64,000 nt of DNA from NCBI GenBank assembly GCA_016714685.1, contig JADKCH010000017.1, positions 3,553-67,552 of the forward strand. The letters run 5' to 3'. Below are positions 28,298-37,032 of the stretch, in pieces. Each line of letters begins with the position of its first letter. The first letter of the stretch is position 1. Source of the DNA: Candidatus Geothrix odensensis. GTDB lineage: Bacteria; Acidobacteriota; Holophagae; Holophagales; Holophagaceae. A model generated the notes under the pieces. That model ran no database searches. It had not been told where the DNA came from and saw only the letters and a program-made list of their open reading frames with translations. The position numbers were made by a program, and so were the translations under genes.

Positions 28298-30313
28298 TCA
28301 AATCTTCGCAGCCAGCTCGGCCCCTTGCCGGATGGCGCGCTGGGCGTCGAGCTCGGCGGCCAGGTCGGCGCCGCCGATGAGGTGGATCGGCTTGCTGGCC
28401 GCCTGCAGAGGGGCCACGAGGCTGCGTTCGGAGACCTGGCCCGCGCACAGGACGATGCTGTCCACGGCCAGGCACCTCGCGCCGGCATCCTTGCCGTCGC
28501 GGATCCAGAGACCCTCGTCGTCGATGCGCTCGTAGTGGATCCCGCCCTGCATCTTCACCTTCATGGCCTTCAGCGTGGCCCGGTGGATCCAGCCCGTGGT
28601 CTTGCCCAGGTCGGCGCCCATGCGGTCGGTCTTGCGCTGGAGCAGGTGGACCTTGCGCGCGGGCTCGGAGCCCTGCAACGCCGGCAGGAGCCCGCCGCGG
28701 TGGGCCTGGGCCGCATCGACCCCCCATTCACGCAGGTAGCGGTCCACCTGCGGCGCATGCTCGGCATGTACGAGGAACTCCGCCACATCGAAGCCGATGC
28801 CGCCAGCGCCGATGATGGCGACGGTGCGGCCCGCCACCTTCCGGCCCGAGAGCAGGTCCGGGTAGCTGATGACCTTGGGATGGTCCACGCCCGGGATGTC
28901 GGGGGTGCGGGACTGGACACCCGTGGCGAGGATGACCTCATCGAAGGGGGCCAGCGCCTCGGGGGTGGCCCGCTCGCCCAGGCGCAGCGTCACCCCGGCG
29001 GTGGCTAGGCGCCGCCCGAAGTAGCGCAGGGTCTCGAAGAACTCCTCCTTGCCGGGCACCCGCTTGGCGAGGTTGAGCTGACCTCCCAGCTCGGTGGTGG
29101 CCTCGAAGAGGCTGACCACGTGGCCGCGCTCGGCGGCATGGCAGGCGAAGCTCAGCCCGGCGGCGCCGCCCCCCACCACGGCGAGGCGCTTGGGGGCGAT
29201 GACGGGCTCGAAGACCAGCTCGGTCTCGAAGCAGGCCCTCGGATTGACGAGGCAGGTGGCGCGCTTCTGCTGGAAGACGTGGTCGAGGCAGGCCTGGTTG
29301 CAGGCGATGCAGGTGTTGATGTCCAGGGAACGGTCCTCGGCGGCCTTCTTCACGAACTCAGGGTCCGCCAGCAGGGGCCGCGCCATGCTCACCATGTCCG
29401 CGCAGCCGCCGACCAGAATCTCTTCGGCCACTTCCGGCGTGTTGATGCGGTTGGTGGTGATGAGGGGGATCCCCACCTCGGCCTTCAGCTTCTTCGTCAC
29501 CCAGGCGTAGGCGCCCCGGGGCACCATCGCGCCGATGGTGGGCACCCTGGCCTCGTGCCAGCCGATGCCCGTGTTGAGGAGGGTGGCGCCCGCCGCCTCC
29601 AGGGCCCTGGCCAACTGCACCACCTCCCCCCAGGTGCTGCCATCCGGCACCAGGTCCAGCATCGACAGCCGGAAGATGATGATGAAATCACCCCCCACGG
29701 CCTCGCGCACGGCCTTCACGATCTCCACCGGAAAGCGCATGCGGTTCTCGTAGCTGCCGCCCCAGGCGTCCGTGCGACGGTTGGTGCGGGCGGCGATGAA
29801 CTGATTGATGAGGTAGCCCTCGCTGCCCATGATCTCCACGCCGTCGTAGCCGGCCCGCTGGGCCAGGGCCGCGCAGCGGGCGTAGTCGCGGATGGTGGCG
29901 CGCACGGCCCGGGCGCTCAGCTCCCGGGGCTTGAAGGGCGTGATGGGGCTCTTCACGGCGGAAGGCGCCACGCTGAGGGGATGGTAGCTGTAGCGGCCGC
30001 CGTGGAGGATCTGCAGGGCGATCTTCCCGCCGGCGGCATGCACGGCCTCAGTCACCTTCCGGTGCTTGCGGACCTGCCAGGGCCAGGAGAGCTGGGAGCC
30101 GAAGGGCGTCAGGCGGCCCCGCAGGTTCGGCGCGATGCCCCCGGTCACGATGAGCCCGACCCCGCCCTGGGCCCGCTCCGCGTAGAAGGCGGCCAGCTTG
30201 GTAAAACCCCCCTTGGCCTCCTCAAGATTCGTGTGCATGGAACCCATAAGCACCCGATTGCGAAGGGTGGTGAAGCCGAGGTCGAGGGGGGCCAGCAGGT
30301 GGGGGTAGGACAC
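28298..30313 (-). CDS. fadH: 2,4-dienoyl-CoA reductase-like NADH:flavin oxidoreductase
   Basis: The product of 671 residues has the size and layout of FadH. An FMN-binding TIM barrel (about 1-340; LQILHGGRYSYHPLSVAPSA, GYDGVEIMGSEGYLINQF, TNRRTDAWGGSYENRMRFP) is followed by the [4Fe-4S] Cys cluster (CIACNQACLDHVF then CLVNPRAC) and an FAD/NAD(P) domain (VVGGGAAGLSFACHAAERGH; IIGAGGIGFDVAEFLV). FadH reduces 2,4-dienoyl-CoA in unsaturated fatty-acid beta-oxidation with NADPH. The GTG start at 30313 has GGAG five bases upstream. It is divergent from the respiratory operon across a 474-base region. Confidence 0.93.
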   Translation of the reverse strand: MSYPHLLAPLDLGFTTLRNRVLMGSMHTNLEEAKGGFTKLAAFYAERAQGGVGLIVTGGIAPNLRGRLTPFGSQLSWPWQVRKHRKVTEAVHAAGGKIALQILHGGRYSYHPLSVAPSAVKSPITPFKPRELSARAVRATIRDYARCAALAQRAGYDGVEIMGSEGYLINQFIAARTNRRTDAWGGSYENRMRFPVEIVKAVREAVGGDFIIIFRLSMLDLVPDGSTWGEVVQLARALEAAGATLLNTGIGWHEARVPTIGAMVPRGAYAWVTKKLKAEVGIPLITTNRINTPEVAEEILVGGCADMVSMARPLLADPEFVKKAAEDRSLDINTCIACNQACLDHVFQQKRATCLVNPRACFETELVFEPVIAPKRLAVVGGGAAGLSFACHAAERGHVVSLFEATTELGGQLNLAKRVPGKEEFFETLRYFGRRLATAGVTLRLGERATPEALAPFDEVILATGVQSRTPDIPGVDHPKVISYPDLLSGRKVAGRTVAIIGAGGIGFDVAEFLVHAEHAPQVDRYLREWGVDAAQAHRGGLLPALQGSEPARKVHLLQRKTDRMGADLGKTTGWIHRATLKAMKVKMQGGIHYERIDDEGLWIRDGKDAGARCLAVDSIVLCAGQVSERSLVAPLQAASKPIHLIGGADLAAELDAQRAIRQGAELAAKI

Positions 30314-30787
30314 AGGGGCTCCGGGGGATCTGGCCAGTGTAGGACCGAGCCGCGCCTACCCGGAGCCAGGACGGGTGGGGGCCGGATGAGCGGTTCGATC
30401 CGAATATTAATCGTTATAATAAAAATAATAATTACAATAATTATAAAAAATGTTTGAACAAGTTTGAACAAAATATAAATTTTATGTCATTGTCATTCAA
30501 AAGCCATAAATAAATATATTATGTATGTATTTAAATGAATAAATAATTGATATTATGATTTTTTTTTAATATATATAACTACGAAAAAATGCATGCTGTG
30601 GAATTTATCAAATTTGATAAATGTATTATTTTAATATATTTAAAACTTGTGCTCCTTGTCACACAAGCCATGCTGGTAAATCGTGATCATTGAAACGCGA
30701 CCACAAGATCCCCAAGAGGCCATTTCCGGCACCAAGCCGATCCCCCCGCCCCCGACCGCACCCGCATCGCTAACGAAAGGCAATTCC
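30314..30787. promoter_or_regulatory. AT-rich intergenic region upstream of the respiratory operon
   Basis: No gene is visible in 30314-30787. From about 30400 to 30660 the sequence is overwhelmingly A and T, in sharp contrast to the GC-rich genes on both sides. It contains a tandem GTTTGAACAA (about 30454-30471), long T and A tracts, and a perfect 20-base palindrome at 30603-30622. It would hold the promoters of fadH (reverse) and the cbb3/bc operon (forward), and could be bent or bound by nucleoid proteins. Confidence 0.6.
30603..30622. promoter_or_regulatory. perfect 20-base palindrome, candidate operator
   Basis: ATTTATCAAATTTGATAAAT is exactly its own reverse complement. It lies 165 bases upstream of the first gene of the bc/cbb3 operon in the AT-rich region. 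The half-sites resemble inverted FNR/CRP-type words (ATCAA...TTGAT), but in the opposite order from the FNR consensus, so the cognate regulator is unknown. Confidence 0.5.
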
Positions 30788-30991
30788 GTGGAACTGACGT
30801 GGATCTCGATCGCGGCCAGCCTGGCGATGGGCTCGGGGGCCGCGTTCCTCTTCATCTACGCCGTCAAGCGGGACTGGATGAAGAACATCGAGGACGCGAA
30901 GTATCAGGTCTTCTGGTCGGATCGGCAGGACAACGAACGCGTGAAACCCTCTCAGGAGAAGGCTGATGGCCGTCAATCTAAAACGAAGTAG
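30788..30991 (+). CDS. CcoS-like small membrane protein (cbb3 oxidase assembly)
   Basis: From GTG 30788 (AAAGG seven bases upstream) the product is 67 residues. It has one hydrophobic helix (WISIAASLAMGSGAAFLFIYAV) followed by KRDWMKNIEDAKYQVFWSD, resembling the short IEDxxxxxxxD tail of CcoS, a copper/heme-loading factor for cbb3 oxidase. The frame is open to a GTG at 30683, but the extra residues are Pro-rich and not CcoS-like. It overlaps the Rieske start by 26 bases and stands first in the operon, which supports the oxidase role. Confidence 0.6.
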   Translation: MELTWISIAASLAMGSGAAFLFIYAVKRDWMKNIEDAKYQVFWSDRQDNERVKPSQEKADGRQSKTK

Positions 30992-31457
30992 CGGGGAGGA
31001 TTCCAATGGGGGCAAGACCTCCCGGCGGAAGATGCTCGGGTGGCTGACCGGCGCCGGGCTGTTCGGCTCCGCCGGACTCAGTGCCGTGTCCAACTTCGTC
31101 TTCATCAAGCCCCGGGCCACCTACGGGCAGCCGCAGCGCTTCAGCGTGGGCAAGCCCGAAGACTACCCCTCGGGCGCGCGCGCGATCCTTGCGCCCCGGG
31201 GCATCTGCATCATCCGGGAGGGCTCGAAGCTGGCGGCCATCTCCATCACCTGCACCCACCTGGGCTGCACGGTGGGCGCCGCAGACACTGGCTTCGCCTG
31301 CCCCTGCCACGGCTCCCGCTTCGACCAGGATGGCAACGTGACCGGTGGTCCCGCGCCGCGCCCGCTGCCCTGGTTCCAGATCACCCTCGCCCCCAATGGC
31401 GAGATCGAAGTGGACAAGGACATCGAAGTCACCCCTGGGAGCTACCTGACCCTATGA
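30966..31457 (+). CDS. Rieske [2Fe-2S] protein of a cytochrome bc complex
   Basis: The product is 163 residues. A twin-arginine-like SRRKMLGWLTGAGLFG segment (about 19-34) would carry or anchor the folded protein across the inner membrane. The cluster-binding motifs are CTHLGC (Cys96, His98) and CPCHGSRFD (Cys112, His115). It transfers electrons from menaquinol to the c-type cytochrome. Its TGA overlaps the ATG of the cytochrome b gene (ATGA), giving a tight Rieske-cyt b pair. Confidence 0.95.
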   Translation: MAVNLKRSSGEDSNGGKTSRRKMLGWLTGAGLFGSAGLSAVSNFVFIKPRATYGQPQRFSVGKPEDYPSGARAILAPRGICIIREGSKLAAISITCTHLGCTVGAADTGFACPCHGSRFDQDGNVTGGPAPRPLPWFQITLAPNGEIEVDKDIEVTPGSYLTL

Positions 31458-32746
31458 GCCCCGCCACCCCGCCCAAATCCCGCTTCCTCGCCGCGCTGCT
31501 GGACTTCCCGAAGAACGTCTGGAGCTCCATCTTCCGCAATCCGCTCCCGTCCAATGATCTCGAGCGGTCATCCACCAGCTTCACGAACTTCTTCCTGCAC
31601 ATCCACCCCGTGAAAGTGCACAAGCACTCGCTGAAGCCCACCTACACCTTCGGCCTCGGCCTGATCTCGTTCTTCCTGTTCCTGATCCTGACCGTGACGG
31701 GCATCCTGCTGATGTTCTACTACGTGCCCTCCACCCAGCAGGCGTACGACCGCATGCTGGATCTGCGGGGTTCCGTGGCCTTCGGCACCCTGCTGCGCAA
31801 CATGCACCGCTGGTCCGCCCACGGCATGGTCGCCGTGGTGTTCCTCCACCTCTGCCGGGTGTTCCTCACGGGCTCGTACAAGAAGCCCCGCGAGTTCAAC
31901 TGGGTGGTGGGAGTCATCCTCTTCCTGCTGACGCTCTTCATGAGCTTCACCGGCTACCTGCTGCCCTGGGACCAGCTGGCCTTCTGGGCCATCACCGTCG
32001 GCGCCGCCATCGCCGGCTACGCGCCCATCATCGGCAAGGACATCCAGTTCCTGCTCATGGGCGGCACCAGCGTGGGCCAGGAGGCTCTGCTGCGCTTCTA
32101 CGTGCTGCATGTGGCCGTGCTCCCGGCCATCCTCACCCTCATGATCGCCATCCACTTCTGGCGCATCCGCAAGGACGGCGGCCTCTCCCGGCCCGAGGAT
32201 GCTGATCCCAAGATCACGCTCGAGCCGATGGAGACGGCCAGCCCCGTCAAGGCCTCCGTGCTGGAGCCGAAGAAGGTCTACGGCTTCCAGGGACTGGTGC
32301 GCGGGCCGCTCACCAAGGTCGGCCAGATCCCCGACAACACCGTGTTCTCATGGCCCAACCTGTTCCTGGCGGAGCTGTTCACCTTCGTGGTCACGCTGTC
32401 CGCGATCCTGGTCCTCTCCCTGCTCTTCAACGCGCCGCTGGAGGAGCCGGTCAACGCCCTGCACCCGCCCAATCCCGCCAAGGCGCCCTGGTACTTCCTG
32501 GGCCTGCAGGAAATGGTCAGCTACTCGGCCTTCTGGGGCGGCATCGGCGTGCCCGGAATCTTCGTGCTGCTGCTGCTCGCGACGCCCTACCTCGACCGCG
32601 GGCCCAAGGGCGTGGGCAAGTGGTTCTCCCGGGACCGCCTGCTGGCGAACACGATCTTCATCACCTTCGTGGTGGCGAACATCATCTTCGTGATCATCGG
32701 CACCTTCTTCCGCGGGGCCAACTGGGCCTTCGTGACCCCCTGGTGA
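31454..32746 (+). CDS. cytochrome b of bc complex, menaquinol type, b6 and subunit IV in one chain
   Basis: The product is 430 residues. The N-terminal b6-like part has LLRNMHRWSAHGMVAVVFLHLCRVF with the heme-b histidines and FTGYLLPWDQLAFWAI. The C-terminal subunit-IV-like part has LHPPNPAKAPWYFLGLQEM, where the quinol-site PEWY of mitochondrial enzymes is APWY, as in menaquinol-oxidising bacterial complexes. Both parts are in one continuous reading frame. It would oxidise menaquinol with the Rieske protein and deliver electrons to the multiheme cytochrome encoded 10 bases downstream. Confidence 0.92.
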   Translation: MSPATPPKSRFLAALLDFPKNVWSSIFRNPLPSNDLERSSTSFTNFFLHIHPVKVHKHSLKPTYTFGLGLISFFLFLILTVTGILLMFYYVPSTQQAYDRMLDLRGSVAFGTLLRNMHRWSAHGMVAVVFLHLCRVFLTGSYKKPREFNWVVGVILFLLTLFMSFTGYLLPWDQLAFWAITVGAAIAGYAPIIGKDIQFLLMGGTSVGQEALLRFYVLHVAVLPAILTLMIAIHFWRIRKDGGLSRPEDADPKITLEPMETASPVKASVLEPKKVYGFQGLVRGPLTKVGQIPDNTVFSWPNLFLAELFTFVVTLSAILVLSLLFNAPLEEPVNALHPPNPAKAPWYFLGLQEMVSYSAFWGGIGVPGIFVLLLLATPYLDRGPKGVGKWFSRDRLLANTIFITFVVANIIFVIIGTFFRGANWAFVTPW

Positions 32747-32756
32747 GGAGCGCGAC

Positions 32757-34571
32757 ATGAGACTGGCACTCGCCATCGGCACCTTCTTCATCCTCGTGAT
32801 CCACGGGGTGGTGTTCTACAACCAGTTCGGCCACCCCTGGGAGCGGAACCAGAACACCTACTTCGACCAGGCCAGGGTGCTGGCCAAGACCGACACGGAA
32901 AAGGCCGCCCTTGCCGCCCGCAAGCCCCGCATCGAGCAGATCGTGGTGAGCAACTTCGGGGAGACGCGGGTGGACCGCTGCACCACCTGCCACATTGCTT
33001 CCGACGACCCGCGCTTCTCCGCCCATGCGGAGCCAGTGAAGACCCATCCCTACTCCACCGCCATGGGGGATCAGCAGAAGAACGGCAAGTGGGAGCGGCG
33101 CCACAAGTTCTCTGAATTCGGCTGCACCGTCTGCCATGACGGCCAGGGTCGGGGCCTCGACTCCGAGTACAGCCATGGCAAGGACGAGTACTGGCCGGAT
33201 CCCCTGCTGGGCTACACCACCCAGGCGCATTGGCGCCAGGACTTCGCCCCCAAGCTCAAGGGCAAGGAGTACATGCAGGCCAACTGCGCCCAGTGCCACA
33301 CGGAGATCGCCTTCCCGGGCACCCCGCTGGTGACGAAGGGCCGCGAGCTGTTCTTCAGCTCCAACTGCTACGGCTGCCACCGCATCGAGGGGCTGTCCGA
33401 CGGCACCATCGGTCCCGACCTCTCCGACGTGGGCAAGAAGTGGAAGCTCGACTACCTCTGGGGCCGCATCGCCGATCCCAAGTTCATTCTGGCCACTTCG
33501 ATCATGCCGAAGTTCAACCTGAAGGAAGAGGACATCAAGGCCCTGGTGGTCTTCCTCAAGAGCCGGAAGGGCCGCAACTTCGCCGAGACCGAGATCCAGC
33601 GCTTCAAGGTGAAGCTCACGGGCGGCGCCGAGCTGGTCCAGGCCACCATCAAGCCCGTCCAGATCAATCCGGCCGAGATGGTCAAGCAGGGCGAGAAGCT
33701 GGTGCTGGATCGCGCCTGCACCGCCTGCCACAAGCTGGGTGACCGGGACGGCGGCATCGCCCCCGACCTTACCTTCGAGGGGCTGCTGAAGGACGGCCCG
33801 TGGATCTACGAGCACTTCAAGAACCCCAAGTCCACCATGCCCGACTCGATCATGCCGGCCTTCCGCTTCACGGATGACGAGTTCAAGGCCATGACCGCCT
33901 ACCTGCTCACCCTCAAGGGCAGCCAGGCACCGGCGTCGGGAGAGGCCATCTACAAGTCCCTCTGCCTGCGCTGCCATGGCGAGAAGGGCGATGGTCACGG
34001 CCCCATCGCCGAGCACCTGGATCCCTACCCCCGCGACCTCACCAAGGCCGGCTTCATGAACTCCAAGTCCGAAGCCCGCCTGGTGGCCTCCATCCGCAAT
34101 GGCGTGGCGGGCACCTCCATGCCGGCCTGGGGCAAGCTCCTCAGCGAGGAGCAGGCCAAGGTGGTCCTGGGCCACATCCAGACCGCCTTCACCAAGGAAC
34201 CCCGGCGTGAGCTGAAGGTGCGGAATGTCCCCGAAAAGAATCCCGTGGCCATGAGCCCGGAGTCCGTGGCGCGTGGCGAAGGCATCTTCGTGGAACGCTG
34301 CGCCGGCTGCCACGGCAAGAAGGGCGATGGCAAGGGACCCAATTCCCTGGACATCCTGCCCAAGCCCCGCAACCTCCGGAACACCTTCTTCGTGGACAGC
34401 GTCGATGACCGGCGCCTCTTCGAGTCCATTCAATACGGCGTCCAGGGCACGGCCATGCCCCCCTGGATCGACTACGGCCTGACGAACAACGACGTGGGCG
34501 ACCTCATGAATTTCATCCGCAGCATCAACCAGAAGGCGAAGGGAGGCCAGCATGCAGCCGCAATTCAGTAA
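32757..34571 (+). CDS. membrane-anchored heptaheme cytochrome c
   Basis: The product is 604 residues with one N-terminal hydrophobic helix (about 3-22), an uncleaved anchor by appearance. Seven CxxCH motifs begin at Cys75 (CTTCH), Cys123 (CTVCH), Cys177 (CAQCH), Cys204 (CYGCH), Cys321 (CTACH), Cys403 (CLRCH) and Cys515 (CAGCH). The last three sit in mono-heme cytochrome c-like folds with the MPAW/MPPW distal Met. It sits between cytochrome b and ccoN and overlaps ccoN by 20 bases. I infer it links the bc complex to the oxidase directly, in place of a soluble cytochrome c or CcoP. Confidence 0.9.
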   Translation: MRLALAIGTFFILVIHGVVFYNQFGHPWERNQNTYFDQARVLAKTDTEKAALAARKPRIEQIVVSNFGETRVDRCTTCHIASDDPRFSAHAEPVKTHPYSTAMGDQQKNGKWERRHKFSEFGCTVCHDGQGRGLDSEYSHGKDEYWPDPLLGYTTQAHWRQDFAPKLKGKEYMQANCAQCHTEIAFPGTPLVTKGRELFFSSNCYGCHRIEGLSDGTIGPDLSDVGKKWKLDYLWGRIADPKFILATSIMPKFNLKEEDIKALVVFLKSRKGRNFAETEIQRFKVKLTGGAELVQATIKPVQINPAEMVKQGEKLVLDRACTACHKLGDRDGGIAPDLTFEGLLKDGPWIYEHFKNPKSTMPDSIMPAFRFTDDEFKAMTAYLLTLKGSQAPASGEAIYKSLCLRCHGEKGDGHGPIAEHLDPYPRDLTKAGFMNSKSEARLVASIRNGVAGTSMPAWGKLLSEEQAKVVLGHIQTAFTKEPRRELKVRNVPEKNPVAMSPESVARGEGIFVERCAGCHGKKGDGKGPNSLDILPKPRNLRNTFFVDSVDDRRLFESIQYGVQGTAMPPWIDYGLTNNDVGDLMNFIRSINQKAKGGQHAAAIQ

Positions 34572-35946
34572 GGCCGAAGTGGCGACGACGCCCGAAGGGG
34601 CCCTGGTCCACGACGACTCGACCGCCAAGTGGTTCCTGGTGAGCTCAGTGGCCTACTTCTTCATCGTGGGCATCATCGCCGTCATCATCGCGGCCAAGTT
34701 CGTGTGGCCCGACCTCATGGGCACCATGTCGTGGCTGACCTACGGGCGGCTGCGGCCACTGCACGTGAATGGCATGCTCTTCGGCTGGCTGCTGGCCGCC
34801 GACATGGGCCTGGCCTACTACGTCATCCCCCGGCTCTGCGGCGTGAAGCTCTGGAGCGAGAAGCTGGGTCTGGCCACGGCGATCCTCTGGAACGTCATCA
34901 TCCTCGGCGCCGTGGTCACCCTCCTCGCCGGGAAGAACCAGGGCTGGGAATACGCCGAGCTGCCCTGGTATCTCGACATCCTCGTGGTGGTGGCCTGGAT
35001 CATGTTCGGCCTGAACGTGCTCATGACCGTGGCTTCCCGCAAGCACCAGGCCATGTACGTGACCATCTGGTACACCATGGGCTGCATCCTCTGGACCGCC
35101 TTCGTCTACCTGACCGGCAATTTCGCCACCCTGGTCACCACCGGCACGAACCAGGCGAACCTGAACTGGATGTACGTCCACAATGCCGTGGGCCTGATCT
35201 TCACCCCCATCGGCCTGGCCATCGCCTACTACTTCATTCCCCGCGCGTCGAATACGCCCCTGCATAGCCACAAGCTGTCCATGGTCGGGTTCTGGTCCCT
35301 GGCCTTCGTCTACGTCTGGACGGGCGCCCACCACATGATCCACGGGCCCATCAGCCAGTGGCTGCAGACCATCGCCATCGCCTTCTCGGTGATGCTGCTC
35401 ATCCCGGTGTGGGCCGTGGTCTACAACCTCTTCGCCACCATGAAGGGCCAGTGGCACCAGCTCCGCGAGAGCGTCCCCCTCAAGTTCCTCATGTCCGGCG
35501 TGGTCTTCTACCTCCTGACCTGCTTCCAGGGCCCCATGCACAGCCTGCGCACGGTGAACGCCATCGTGTCCAAGACCGACTGGATCCCTGGCCACGCGCA
35601 CATGGCCGTGCTGGGCTGCTTCAGCTTCTTCGCCATCGCCGGCACCTACTTCACGGTGCCCAAGCTCTGGGGCAAGCCCCTGCACTCGCAGTCCCTGGCC
35701 AACTGGAGCTACTGGATGCTGATGATCGGCGGCCTGGGCTTCTTCACCACCCTCTGGCTGGGTGGGTTCTGGCAGGGCTGGCAGTGGAACAACTGGAGCA
35801 TCCCCTTCATCGACACCGTCATCGCCCTGAAGCCCATCTGGATCGTCCGGTTCGTATCGGGAATCCTCATGTTCATTGGCATCGTGATGTTCGCCTACAA
35901 CATTCTGGCCACCGCCATGGGCGCCAACGAGGAGGCGGCCGCCTAG
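34552..35946 (+). CDS. ccoN: cbb3-type cytochrome c oxidase subunit I
   Basis: The product is 464 residues with about 12 hydrophobic helices. The residues expected for the family are all present: heme b ligand His71 (GRLRPLHVNG), the His210/Tyr254 pair that is cross-linked in known enzymes (WMYVHNAVG; FVYVWTG), the CuB ligands His260-His261, and GHAHMAVLG near residue 345 carrying the heme ligands. It reduces O2 to water at high affinity in the inner membrane. The 20-base overlap with the heptaheme cytochrome gene suggests coupled synthesis. Confidence 0.97.
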   Translation: MQPQFSKAEVATTPEGALVHDDSTAKWFLVSSVAYFFIVGIIAVIIAAKFVWPDLMGTMSWLTYGRLRPLHVNGMLFGWLLAADMGLAYYVIPRLCGVKLWSEKLGLATAILWNVIILGAVVTLLAGKNQGWEYAELPWYLDILVVVAWIMFGLNVLMTVASRKHQAMYVTIWYTMGCILWTAFVYLTGNFATLVTTGTNQANLNWMYVHNAVGLIFTPIGLAIAYYFIPRASNTPLHSHKLSMVGFWSLAFVYVWTGAHHMIHGPISQWLQTIAIAFSVMLLIPVWAVVYNLFATMKGQWHQLRESVPLKFLMSGVVFYLLTCFQGPMHSLRTVNAIVSKTDWIPGHAHMAVLGCFSFFAIAGTYFTVPKLWGKPLHSQSLANWSYWMLMIGGLGFFTTLWLGGFWQGWQWNNWSIPFIDTVIALKPIWIVRFVSGILMFIGIVMFAYNILATAMGANEEAAA

Positions 35947-35967
35947 GCCGCAGAGAGGAGCGCGACC

Positions 35968-36537
35968 ATGTTCAAAAAAGCTGACAACAACGCCCTTTGG
36001 GCCATCGGAATCTCCCTCGTCCTGTTCTTCATTGGCGGGCTGCTGACCACCGTGGTGCCACCCCTGGTGGACACCACCTGGGCCAAGCCCTTCGAGAACC
36101 ACGATCCCGCCAAGGGCATGACCGGCAAGGTGGTTCCCCTCACGGCCCTGGAGAAGAAGGGCCGCGACATCTACGTCCGGGAAGGCTGCTGGTACTGCCA
36201 CACCCAGCAGGTCCGCACCCTCCTCGCCGACACCAAGCGCTATGGCTGGCGTGGCGTGGACGCCCCCATCTCCACGCCCGACGAGTTCGTCTTCGACGAT
36301 CCCCACATGTTCGGCACCAAGCGCACCGGCCCGGATCTCGCCCGCGTCGGCGGAAAGTACGACGAGCAGTGGCACCGCACCCACTTCCGCAGTCCCCGGG
36401 ACCTGGTGAAGGGCTCCATCATGCCGCCCTATCCCTGGATCGTGAACAACCCCGAAGAGTTCAAGGCCATGGTGGCCTACCTCCAGAGCCTGGGTCGCGG
36501 CAAGGATTGGCGTCCTGCCAACGACTACGAGAAGTAG
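35968..36537 (+). CDS. ccoO: cbb3-type cytochrome c oxidase subunit II
   Basis: The product is 189 residues. One N-terminal membrane helix (about 9-32) precedes a mono-heme cytochrome c domain with GCWYCHTQQVR and the distal Met near GSIMPPYPW. This is the diagnostic CcoO layout. It takes electrons from the cytochrome c donor and hands them to CcoN. It is followed three bases later by a CcoQ-like gene. Confidence 0.95.
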   Translation: MFKKADNNALWAIGISLVLFFIGGLLTTVVPPLVDTTWAKPFENHDPAKGMTGKVVPLTALEKKGRDIYVREGCWYCHTQQVRTLLADTKRYGWRGVDAPISTPDEFVFDDPHMFGTKRTGPDLARVGGKYDEQWHRTHFRSPRDLVKGSIMPPYPWIVNNPEEFKAMVAYLQSLGRGKDWRPANDYEK

Positions 36538-36540
36538 GTC

Positions 36541-36723
36541 ATGGCCCCCACGGACTACACCTACCCCAGCGTCTATTTCGCCTACCTGTTCTTCGCCTTG
36601 ATGTTCTTCCTGGCCGTCTATTTCTTCTTCAAGTCGCGGCGGGACGGGTACTGGGGCGAGAAGGGCGAGGAAGCCAAGTTCCAGATGTTCGACGAGGACA
36701 AGACTCCCAGGAGCACGCCATGA
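36541..36723 (+). CDS. CcoQ-like small membrane protein
   Basis: The product is 60 residues: one hydrophobic helix (YFAYLFFALMFFLAVYFFF) then a basic RRDGYWG and an acidic tail. The length, single helix and position right after ccoO fit CcoQ, a stabiliser of the cbb3 complex; the sequence itself is weakly conserved. Its stop overlaps the next start (ATGA). Confidence 0.7.
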   Translation: MAPTDYTYPSVYFAYLFFALMFFLAVYFFFKSRRDGYWGEKGEEAKFQMFDEDKTPRSTP

Positions 36724-37028
36724 CAGACGAAAAGAAGGGGCACGAAGACCTGAAGGAATATGCCGACGGCTGGATGACGGAACGCAAAGGCACCGACGCG
36801 CCCGGTTTCCTCAAGCTGGTCATCCCGATCATCGGCCTGGGCGGATTCGGGTACCTGATCTTCCAGATGTACGGTGATGTCGGCCACGCCACCCGCGGAT
36901 CCCTGGTTCAGCAGTTCAATGCCGCCACCAAGACCAACCCGGCCCTGATGTACGGCATCGCCGCCCTGGTCCTGGTCTACGTGGCCATTGTCGCGATCTT
37001 CGCCTTCCGCAAGCCCCACGAGGATTAG
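36720..37028 (+). CDS. small membrane protein at the ccoP position, heme-free CcoP-like stub
   Basis: The product is 102 residues with two membrane helices (about 28-50 and 72-95) and no CxxCH motif. The N-terminal ADGWMTERKGTDAPGFLKL and then GGFGYLIFQMYGDVG resemble the membrane part of CcoP, whose two heme domains would normally follow. The gene occupies the usual ccoP place after ccoNOQ. I infer that it is a CcoP remnant or replacement, with the heptaheme cytochrome carrying electrons instead. A different, unrelated anchor protein is possible. Confidence 0.6.
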   Translation: MTDEKKGHEDLKEYADGWMTERKGTDAPGFLKLVIPIIGLGGFGYLIFQMYGDVGHATRGSLVQQFNAATKTNPALMYGIAALVLVYVAIVAIFAFRKPHED

Positions 37029-37032
37029 AGCT

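Noticed and set aside
30603..30622. FNR-type binding site upstream of the cbb3 operon
   Set aside because: The FNR consensus is TTGAT-N4-ATCAA; here the half-sites are in the reverse order, so the palindrome is listed only as an operator of unknown type.
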